In this document: one piece after another, positions 49,996-60,400 of the stretch
How positions within the stretch are numbered: position 1 is the stretch's first letter
Layout: each line of letters opens with the position of its first letter
From: Neospora caninum Liverpool
Taxonomy: Eukaryota > Apicomplexa > Conoidasida > Eucoccidiorida > Sarcocystidae
DNA length: 64,000 nt
Reading direction: 5' to 3'
Assembly (NCBI RefSeq): GCF_000208865.1
Contig: NC_018394.1
Location: 62,001-126,000, forward strand
The notes under the pieces: model-generated
What the model saw: only the letters and a program-made list of their open reading frames with translations
Database searches by the model: none
Told to the model about the DNA's origin: nothing
Program-made: the position numbers and the translations under genes

Positions 49996-51547
49996 TTGCG
50001 CAGATCTCGCATCGAGACTCTATCAGTTTTCGGCGAGAAAATCCCTGAGGAAAAAAGGACGAAAAAAGGGCGCTCGCCGACGAGGATTTGGAACGGCGCT
50101 TCCGTCCTCTGGCCCTAATCAAGGCGTTGCTGGAAGGATGTGCATTCCCGAAACGCCGTGAAAGAGAACCTTTGCTCACACGCCCCTCTCTCCTCAGCGT
50201 TTCTTGCCGCTGGACACATCTGGTTTTCTTCGAGCGAAAGAGTGCGAAGAGCGTGTTGCGTTCGAGGCAAAGTACAGTCCTATAAGAGGCTTTCTTCGGG
50301 CCGAACGCGGCTCTACTCTTGTCGACGTGCACCGGAGGCCGCCGAGGCGAGCGGGATGAAAATAGTTTCTCTCGGAAAAAATGCCCGACGGAAGATACTG
50401 CATAAACTAAATGTTTTAATGGCACGATACACTTACGATAAAATATGGAGCAACGCCCCTTCACGCCTTGGCGGCTGGGCGCGACAACTCGGGTTAAGCG
50501 AGAGAGCGGGTTTACAGGCGCTGAGAGCTTTTCATCGCGTTTTCTGCGCTTGGCAGGACTGAAGGAAAGGCGATTTCCAACTGCCCCCTCTAGTGGGTGA
50601 TAAGCACTGAAGAAAAACGTATTTAAACAGTGGACCAGATCAGAGTGTGTACCGCGAGTAGAATGGAGACACGCGTGTGTGCTTCAGTCGCGCCAGCCAT
50701 GTCTGACCATTGCATGCGCGCTGAGACAGAACGGAGAAGAGTGAGGAGCAATGGCCCGCGAGGATCTGGAAGGAAACGCAAGTTCACGATTCACCGTCCT
50801 CACATATCGCCTCGGTGCTTGTCACAGTATCGTAGAGGCTTTATCTTGTCACAAACGAGACGAAACCCCGGTGGTTGAAGTATGACGTCTGTTCTTCGCG
50901 GCTGAGCAGCGATGCTTGACGTCATTCACTGAGGAGACGTGATGGCGTGCGTGAATCCCCAAGCCTGCACTTTTGTGGGGCGTTTGTCCTTCTAATCTGA
51001 AGATGAAGTTTCTTGCTTATAACCATAGACAGTGGCACTTTCGCAGCGTGAACTAGATGCGAGCCCGTGGCCTTCGATCGCCGAGAACTTCCGTGTAGGT
51101 GGAATGGTCCCTTTGGGATTTCCGGCCTTCTTGGAAGTTTCCTTCCGAGTTGCAGGCCGGCAACACACAGACGCACACCGAAATGGGCCATTGCCTGTAA
51201 CTTGGTCCAGATACAAAACCTGGGCCATCTGCCCACACTCTAGACGAGTCCCGGATCACTGTTTGAAAAGTGTAGGTTTGACAAAAAACGACAAAAGTGG
51301 CGATCATGGTATTTCTCGCACGAAAAAAAGACAAACGGCTCGAGACAGAAGCCGACACAAAATCCAAAAGTCTCATTCGCTACCATCCGCGCGGCCACAG
51401 CTGGCGTGTGAACCGTCACACCGGAAACCCCCCTTCACCTCGCGGATTTTAACAGCACAACGGCACCTCTGTTCTCCTGTCCCTTCATCGGCAGCTTTCC
51501 TGCTTTCTGCCAAGAGAACGCTGCAAGGAACATCAACAGGAAGGGCT
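49996..51547. other. Helicase upstream region and downstream spacer; no gene seen
   Basis: Both neighbours are on the minus strand, so this holds the helicase promoter and 5' leader and the 3' UTR of the small Ala-rich protein gene. Open frames on either strand (for example minus 49724-50464) overlap the helicase start in another frame and lack domains. Confidence 0.45.
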
Positions 51548-52995
51548 CTAGTTGACGACTGCAGCATTCCCGACCTGAGACACGTAGAGCCGAGGCCGTT
51601 TCTCGGGTACAGACCCTGGAGGAGGAGCATTTGGATCCGGTGGAGATGTTTCTTGTCCCTTGTCTCCGCGTCTGAGCCGCTTCAGCCCCTGCTCTTCTGG
51701 TCCCTCGCCGGGCGATCTCGCTGCGATTGAGGGCGCAGCTTTCGCAATGGCTTCAATGCTAGGAACCACGAATTTCTCAGCGATTGAGAGAGCTTCATTC
51801 CACGGAATTTGCGGGCGCGTCTGAAGCCCCGTTGCAATCCCCTGTGTGGCCATCTGAGTGGCCTGAGACGCCATTCCCGTAACCGACCGGACTGCGTTCG
51901 TAGCCAAGCCAGCAACGCTTGCCACGCCGCCAGCTGCATGGTTCGCAACTTCGGTAAGAAGCGACGGAGCTGTGTAAACCGGGTAGGGATTCGTGTACCC
52001 ACCGTGGCCGTAAGGCGGGGGGGCGGATGCGCCGTACGAATGGCCCATTCCGTGCAGATAGTATTCGTTTCCCGTGCCTTGTTGAGGAAACCGTTGTGCG
52101 GAACCGTCAGGAATCCCTGAGTAAACGGCGGGTACCAGTGGATAGGCAGAAGCGGATGCTGCCTGTTCACCAAGATAGTACCCATACGGAGCTGCAAGTA
52201 GCCAGATGCACAACAAGACAGCGCTGTCGGTATAGCTTCAGCACGCACACATACAACCCCCTTACACGTTCCATGTCGTAAAGAGAGAAAAGGATTTCCG
52301 TTTTCTTCACACAGAGCAAGGCTGCTCTACACGCGTGGAAAAACCAAGTTGTTTGCCTCTCCCTCGCGAAAGTGCCATCTCTTCAACTGGCAAGGAGAAA
52401 GCGTCTTGGCGGCTGAGACGCAGCCGTGCCGCGTGTGCTAGCTTCGTATTCAACACACAGTACAGAAGCCTTACCTGCCATCGCTGAAGCGGCTGACGCA
52501 GCACCCAAGGCGTTGCTGACACGGTTGACTGCACCACGGACGGCATTGCCGGCCCCGTGTATCGCTGACGAAATGATCGGTCGAACCACATACGCAGTTG
52601 CAGCTGTATAGGGATTTTGGTTTTGGGCGAGCAAGGCCAGTGTTGCGTGACCCGGGTCATGCCACACTTGCTGCTGTGGACTGGTTGTCGAGAAGGGGAC
52701 CGTTTGGCCTGCGACAGACACGCACACGCGTGCGCGGTTACTGATAAAACACACAGACCTCACGGAACACAGGGTGGTCGTCTCAGAGAAATGACAGGCT
52801 GAATGGCGTAGGCTGAAACCAAGCTCATGAAGATGCGACGATCGTCCTTCGCCTCAGTTTCTTCCCCACGACGCTCGACACTAGGATTTGGCCGTAAATG
52901 TGACCGTACTCACCAGCCGCGGGGAGAGGCCACCGGAAAGGTACTAACGAAACAATGCCTCCGATAGCCGCCATTCGAAGCCTTCGACGTGCCAT
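51548..52995 (-). CDS. Small Ala/Gly/Val-rich protein with signal-like N-terminus, function unknown
   Basis: Exons 52914-52995, 52475-52708 and 51548-52191 join with GT-AG borders in phase, giving 319 residues. I chose the ATG at 52995. It gives MARRRLRMAAIGGIVSLVPF, a basic n-region plus hydrophobic core with a plausible cleavage site at PLPAAG. A pyrimidine-rich acceptor (GTTTCCGGTTCCTCCACACAG) lies just upstream, so a 5' leader intron is possible. The body has two long Ala/Gly/Val/Thr-rich stretches that should form amphipathic helices (about 66-103, around GAGNAVRGAVNRVSNALGAA; and about 180-225, around AAGGVASVAGLATNAVRSV). A Tyr/Pro/Gly-rich linker separates them, and the C-terminus is charged and Pro-rich (LKRLRRGDKGQE). 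I do not recognise the family. A secreted, membrane-associating parasite protein is one possibility; the leader could also be mitochondrial. Confidence 0.6.
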
Positions 52996-54441
52996 CTCTG
53001 GATCTGTGTGGAGGAACCGGAAACCTGTTGGCTTCGTCGGAAATCCGTTCGCCAAAAAAATTCAGGGGTTTCAGACTGCCAGTCGCTCGGTCCTAACCTC
53101 TGTTTTTTAGCTGTGCCACACAACTCTGGATCCAGGAGGAACAAACGGTTCGCTTGATTTCTGGGAAGTGAGAGGACTGGACAACGGAATTGGTGTGCGA
53201 TGAGAGGGCGGTACGTGATGAACCAATGCAAAAAATCACTGGCAAGTCTGGGAAAACGGTGACAAGAAGCTATATACAATGATTCGCCGCACGAGTGCCC
53301 CGAAGGAGATTCTTCAGCTTGCCTTGCTGTAGTCAGAATGGAAGTCTGTTGAGGCGCAGCGTGAAAGACGAGCATGGACGCCCTGTACCCAGCTGGCCAC
53401 AACTGGGGCCTCGAAACTAAGTTTGCTATGCATGCCGCTGCCTTGCTTTAAGAACCAACGGAAGCTGCGGGGGGACTGAAAACCCTGTCTGCGTTCTTGT
53501 CGACTTCCGGCAAATCCGCTTATGAGACAAGAGGCGCACTGCCGACTGGGCACTCAACGGGTTTCCCCACGGAAATAATTTGGAGGGGAACCGCACGGAT
53601 AGCTCCTCAAAAATAGACGGACCCCTTCACGCGTTTCATTTTTGCCAATGGTCCACAGCTGGAATAGACAAAAACCCCACGGGGCAACCTTAGGTTGAGA
53701 GTAGACGCAATCGCGGTGTGCTCCTAGACCGACTCAGGCGCTTCGTTTGTCTTTGAGGGGCGCGGGCGGAATCTGCGATTGCTCTGTGATGCGCGCTCCC
53801 TCCCGGGCGTTCTGCTGTCCAGCCTCTCGTCTCCTTTGTCAGTCTTGCGCTGTTGACCCAGGCGTGTTTCTCTCTGGTAAAGTGTTTAACTCTCCCTTGC
53901 GTGCTCGCTCCCTTTTCTTTGCGTATCTCGTTCGGCTTCGCCCTTGTCTCTATATCGCCCTCACCGTGTACTCACTGCGGTTCTGCCTCGCCTATCGCAC
54001 ACATCTTCGTTCTTTCTAAGTCCCATAGTTCAGTGTGCGATTCGTTTTGCGTCGTGAGTGTCCCGTTTACTGGCGTGGTCTGCTGCACGATCGTCTCCCA
54101 CTTTCATAAATCACAGGCACCACAAGGAGGCACGGTTGCCACGATCGTGCTACGTTCGCCACCATGCACCCACATTACGAAAACATCGTTCACGTGAATT
54201 AAGGAAGAACGCATGACAGTTGTCGAGTTGTCACAACTCCAGACAATCGCGCGCGTCACAGCAAGAAGCCGCTTGACCCTTCGGGGCTGTGTGACGGAAG
54301 CGTACGTTTTCCACTGCCCTTGGTTCACCACGAAGATGCTTGCAAGAAGCGTTCGCTTTTCTCTTGCTTTTGGTAGCACACATCGTTGCATTGCAGTTCA
54401 CCACACACCGAATAAGGCAACGCTGTTAGAACGCCGGAGTG
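52996..54441. other. Spacer with no gene seen
   Basis: The stretch lies between two minus-strand genes. It should contain the promoter of the small Ala-rich protein gene and the 3' UTR of the giant gene. Plus-strand frames at 53747-54197 and 54213-54680 lack domains and I take them as chance. Confidence 0.45.
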
Positions 54442-57400
54442 TCACTGCATTGTTGCCGATTCGCGCAAGGACTTTGGACATTGCGCTCCCCCGCGCGGAA
54501 TTATGTCTTCCAGCTTGTACGGCTGTCTCGCTTTTTTGTGTTTTCTGTATAGATGGTATCTGCGCAATGCAAGCGCCAGGAGTTGCCGGAGTCTCTGAGA
54601 GACGAGTGGCTGAAGAACGGTCTCTCGATACGCTTGCTGCTTATGAAGTTCTTGCTGAAGCTGGTGTTGCGATTGATTGAGCATGAGAGATGGTTGGCCT
54701 TTGGGAGGCAGGAGGAGGAGATCTCGACACCAAACATCTCTTAGGGCAAACAGAAATTCGAAGAAAGGAGGCGCAACAGCAACAAGAATTTTGGCCGGAA
54801 GGAGCAAAACGATGTGCGCAAACACAGCAACTGTATCTTCGTTGACAAGCTCCAAGTGTCGGGCCATTCGTCCAGCCGCCAAAAGCGAGATCCGCTGCTG
54901 GGCTGCGGTCTCGTGTGACTTCGCCTTCACAGGATCTCGGCCAGCGGATGTTTCTGCCGTGTTGCTGGGTGGAGTCTGCGCTGTAAACGCAGGAGACCAG
55001 CGGTCCGTCCAAAGACGCTTTGGAGGAGATTTAGGAATGGCGCATGGCCCAGTAGTGTGAGGGATCTTTTGATGGCAAACGGGTGCCCCTTGAGTCCAGG
55101 GTTCCGGGGCGGATTTCCGTACCTCGGCTCGTCCGCCAATTCTTTGGGAATCCTTTCTAGTGTCGGAAAGCGCAGTTTTGCTAAGAGCCAAGCTCGTTTC
55201 CTCAGCTGTTTTCGAACCGGGCGCCTCTATATGGTCTGCTTCCGCTATCGGAGAAACAGGACTCGACGACGTCCTCGAAGATGTCGAAACGGGGGAATAC
55301 ACTACACCGCCCCAGTACAGCAATCCGCTGCCCCCCTCCTCGGGACTTGCGTGGCACTGGCAATAGGATCTGTCGGCTGCTGAGGACGATCTTCCCTGAG
55401 CGTCGGCTTCCGGCCGGGGGCCGCCTCCCACATTCTCTCTCAGCTCCCTCTCTGCCTGAGCGAGAAATCCATCTTGTCGCAAGCGGCGGTGCTCGTCGGT
55501 CCTCTGGAGCTCCAAAGAGACGCGCCGTGGCGGGTGTGCGTCAGTCTTTCTCGCGCCTTCGTCTGACGCCGTCGAATCGCTCTTGACGCCGACCCGAGGC
55601 ATTCCTGGTGGGCGCACAGCTGCAGCAGCCACAGATGTGTCCTGCTGACTATGAAACGAGTCACCGGCGTCTCCCTCCGGAGCGGCGGAACTCCCTGCGG
55701 CGCCGTCAGGCGGGTTTCCCCCCGAGGGCGCTGGCACCGCGGAACTCGGAGCGTACACGGATGGCCTCGATTCAGACAAAAGAGAACCAGTTTGGACGCC
55801 TCTAGTGGCAAGTCGTGAAGACGTCACTGTGGACAGTGGGGACGGCCGCAACTCAGGCCTGGGAGGGCACATGAGGCCAGATCCACATCGCTCGGGTGGT
55901 CGGGCGCTTGGCGCTAATTGCTGGGAAAGAGTGACATGAGCACAACCAGGCGGAACACTGGGACTACCTGAGACCAATGGAACCACGGGAGGCGAGGGCG
56001 ACACGAACGATTGCTGCATGCGCTCTGATTCCTTCCTCCCGGCGTCTTTCCCAAACTCGCCGTTCCCGTTGCCTTCCTCTGCTCGAGCATTTGCGGCGTC
56101 GCGTGAAACCCAAGCAGAACCTGCATCCTTCTCGTCGCGCTGGTTCCAGCTTCGATGGCCCTGTCCTGACCTGTCGGTCCCACTCCCTTCCTCTTCCGTA
56201 TCGCCTTTCGTCTCGGTAGGAGCTCTCGGGCATCGTCCCTTCTCTTTTTTCGTGTCTCCTAAAGCGTGTGAGGGCTGCACACTGCGAGATAATAAGGACG
56301 GCAACTCCGGCGAAAACCCCTCTCTCTGACCACTCGTTCCCCAGGCACCGCCTTGACTCCCCCAGTCGTTCGAGTCTGTCAAGCCAGTCTGCCCGAGCGC
56401 CGCATATCTTTCAGCAGTTTCGCCCTGTGTGTGTGGCAATCGAGCGAGTCTGGCTCGGTCCCCGTCACTTCCACCTGCGCTCCGCCTCCCACCCTCGAGC
56501 CCTCCACTGTTTGTCACCCCGTCGCATGCAGCGTGGTTCAAACTGTGTCGCACAGGCGCACGGAACCTAGCGTCTTCCTGGCAGCTTCGCGGTGCCATGT
56601 CGCGCTCCCAAAGAGTGTTCGAGCCCTGAGGAGCAAGACAGCTACCGGCCACAGCCGAGGCAAGAGAAGCTGCTGCCTCAGCGGCAGCTTCGGCCGCCTC
56701 GGCACGCTTGCGGGCTTCCTCGCGGAGACCACGCGAGAGCGGGACGAGGTCGCCCAGGCACGACAGCGCCATCTCTCTCTGCGCGAGCCCACAGCGGCAG
56801 CAGCAGGTGCCTTTGGGGACTAGCCACCAAAGCGCGGGAGTGCCGTCCTCTTCCTCGTTGAGCCAGGAGTCTTCGACGGAGAGAGGCTGCGCCCGCCTCG
56901 CGCCTGCCTCGCCGCGCTTTCCCCACGTCAAAGACAGCGAAGAAGGAAAGTTGGGTTCGGCAACAGGGCGGCCTCCTCTAGCTTGTGAGAAATCACGTGG
57001 ACTCGACGCCGTCGCTGCCGCGCGCAGTCCGCTTCGTGGAGTAGCCGCCTTGGCCTGGTCACTTCCACTTGTCGCTGGCTGCGTTTTCCCGCCCTCGTCG
57101 AAAAGCTGCTGCCCCTTCCAACGAGAGATGCCAGTGGTGTCATGGTGGCTGCTCTTGGGGGCCTGCCCCGCGTCGGGAGAGCCCGTCTCGAGATCGTCCC
57201 TCGACGCCGCACCGTGCTCAGCTCGCCTTTCCCCCGGCGGCTCCGCGTTCCCGTCTTCGTCTACCGGGGCCACCGAGTCGGTGTCTGACCCCTGAGAACC
57301 GCTGCGGAGGCTGCCGCTGTCGAATACGTACCGCCCGCTAGCCGGCGTCATGCTCTCCCAGTGCGTCTGCCACGTTCGCTTCCAAGACTGCAGCCACGCG

Positions 57401-60400
57401 TTTTCAAGCTCCGCAAACTTGGCGTGTAGCGCCTGGCCGCGAGGGTTTTCAGGTGTGGGGTCGGCCCCTCCTCGGGAAGGCTCTGCAAGGCCTCGCGTCC
57501 CCGTGACCAGGCACAGACTAGCCGCGACTGTGAACAACGTGTCATTTGAGTCCTTGCTCCTCACGGGATCCGGCCAGCCCTGGGATGCGTCAACCCCGGA
57601 CGAGCAGCCCTCGAACTCGCGGCAGGAGTAACACATTTGTGCCCCCCTCTGAGCCTTTGCTTTCTCGGCAGCTTCCTCGGTGTTCTCTCTCTCGCAACCT
57701 CCTGCTGTCTTCTCTGTCAACCGTTCCGGCGGCGTCTGAAGCGCTTCAGCTTCTTCTGCCTTCTCAGCGGCCCGCACGTCCTCGAATGCCGCATTCTCCC
57801 CCCCATCTTCGTTGACTGCGTCCTTCAATTCGACTTCGTCGTTTCCTTGCGCCGCCATCGGTGGATCCATGTGCATGATGCTGCCATTGGTGCATGCACC
57901 ATCGCTTCCTTCGGAGCCATGGATTTCTTCTGTTTCGCGGCGTGGTTCGCTTTCCCCGTTCCTCGATTCTTCTGAACGCGGCGATGGTGTCCCCGCATAT
58001 AGGGACCCTGGCCGCTCCACCCCCGCTGCCTCGTCTTGTTTCCACACGTGCTCGTCGCGCGTGTGGAGTAAGTCCTTTTCTCGAGGCGTTCCCTCTCGAT
58101 TCAGGCGTTGGTACCTCCCATCGTCTCTCGCTTCTGTTCCCTCGACGGTCGCCCTCCAACCGCAGTCACGACCGCACTCGCTCCGGCGCAAGGCTTGGGC
58201 CTGAGCGCAGAAGGCGTCGTAGAGGGCCAGCCCCTGGTCTGTATGGAGGATGAGGCGTGTGGCGTCTTCTCGCGTTAACGAAAGGAACTGCATGGCCTCT
58301 TCAATTTGCCTTTCTCTTACGCATGCTTCAGCGGCTGAGCGCCACGTGTGGAGCACGGTCTGTTGTGATTCAATTTGCGCTTGAACAGCTCGCTGCTGTT
58401 CCGCAACGCGAGCCAGCAAGGTTCGCAGCGTTGGAGGGCCGTCCAGGAGGCACTCGCCATTTACGAAAGAGCCAGCTTCGGCGTACATCGCGTTCTTCGT
58501 TATCCTCTCCGCTCCAAGGTTGTGGGTAAGCCTACGTGATCGCGACACGTTTGAGCCGGTCCGTTCTTCCAAGAGCAGCTTCGCGTCTTCGCGCTCTGCC
58601 GAAGTCGATGGCAGAGAAACTGAAACGCCGCACAGGCTAGACCCGGACTGCGGCGCCGGCGTTCTGCCCACCACGGCAGCTAAGCGCCTACCGAGAGGAG
58701 AGGCGAGAGCAATCGTGAGATCGAAAGGTGAAACACATGAAGAAGAACCCCAGTTTCGAGCGCACGAAAGCGGCCAGCATTCATTTTTTCTCGTCCCCAC
58801 AACTCCGTGGTCCTCCGCGCAGGGTCCGAACACCGAGCGCTGCGCATCTGCCAGCTGGGCTCGCAAGTAGACACTCTTTGCTTCCTCATTGCGGAGGAGA
58901 GTTCGTAAATGCGTTTCAGTCAAGCAGCGATCTCCTGCATCGTCGTCGCTGTCCCACGACCTGCCAAACGAAGGTGTCTCTGAGTCAGGCCACCCTACCA
59001 GCGAGTCAGTGTACGAGCTCGAAGTGTGCATCCCGGGAGAGCAAGGAATCGTTTCGTCCTGGGGAACCACTTCGGCGCCTTCCGTTTCGTCCTGTTCAAG
59101 ACCGTGCCTTGTTTGCTGTCCTTCCACCGTTTGTACGCCGACGCTCAGTCCTCTCTTCTCTTGGTCCCGCTCGCCTCCTCCGCCCTCCGCGCCCTCTGCT
59201 TGCAGGCTTCCTGCTCGATCCCCGATGATGCCTGCCTCGTGCCTCGGCGCCGCCGCGAGACAATCCAAGGGGCTCTCCGTTCTTTTCGGCTCCTTTCGCA
59301 GTGGGCATCCGGCAGCGAAAGATGCGGCAGGACAAGATAGAGACCTGAGCGACGAGGGAGAATGGGAGAGAGGCGACGAACGCTCGAATGAGGATGCAGC
59401 ACTCGCGCGTCTCGTCAACGGTTTCGGAAATCTACCAGGGGTTCGTACAAAGCCAGCTGGCTGACGAGGCATCGAGTGGCGCAGCCTCCTGCGAAGGTTC
59501 GAGGCTCCTCCAGCTTCCACAGTATGTCTGGAGGTCTTCAGGAAAATTCCTTCCACGGGCCAAAGCTTCTTGTTTTCTGCCTTCGGTGAACCAGTCGCGT
59601 CAGCTTCAGTTCTCCAAGTAGCTGGTGTCGGTCCCCGAGCTGCCTGGCCTTCTTCGCCTCTTCGCCCAGTGTCGATAATCCTCCGCGGCGTCTTCGCCTC
59701 TGCTCCAATTACCACGACTTCTGCCGCCTTGTGTCTCGCCGGACTGCACCATCTATTTTCACCATCCGGCCAGTCCATCTCTGCGGCTTCGTCTTCCTCC
59801 CGGCTTCCTTCCGAATTCATACGGCGCATCTCCTTTTTCCCGTCGCCAGGATTTTCTCCAAGTCTCTTGTCTTTCTGCTTCCATCCAGAGACGCTTGTGG
59901 CCTCTACGTTTCCTTGTGTATCGGCCTTCAAGCCCTCAGATTCGTCATACTCGTGATCGACATCTTCTCCTCGCCCTCGTGCGCATTCGTCCTTAACCGG
60001 TAGCCCTCTTTTCTCTCCGTCTTCGGCTTTGGCGTTGCCTCCTGGTCTCTCCCTCCATGCTTTCCCGTCCTCCTCACCTCGCTTCCTGTCGTTCACCCCG
60101 TCGTCATTTCCTCCATTCACCTCCGCGGGCATCTCGACCAGGCCTATCGGTTGAACATAACTCCGCATCAGCAGCCGCAGGCGACGGCGCCGAATGTGCC
60201 GCTGCATCTTCATTTGCAGTTCGTCCGCATATTTCGCTATGAACGCTTGCAGTCCCTTCCGCAGAACTGCCGACAAGATTTCCTGCTGCAGAAAAAACAG
60301 CTGTGGAGGTTTCGAGTGGATCTGGAGGTTCTGGGCGTCGACGTAAACGAGTGTCTTCGAGCGGGTGTCTATACACCGTAAAAACGAATTGCATGCAAGC

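Noticed and set aside
52825..53055. Earlier start for the small Ala-rich protein
   Set aside because: The apparent start at 53055 is TTG, not ATG. The ATG at 52995 follows a likely splice acceptor and gives a clean signal-like leader.
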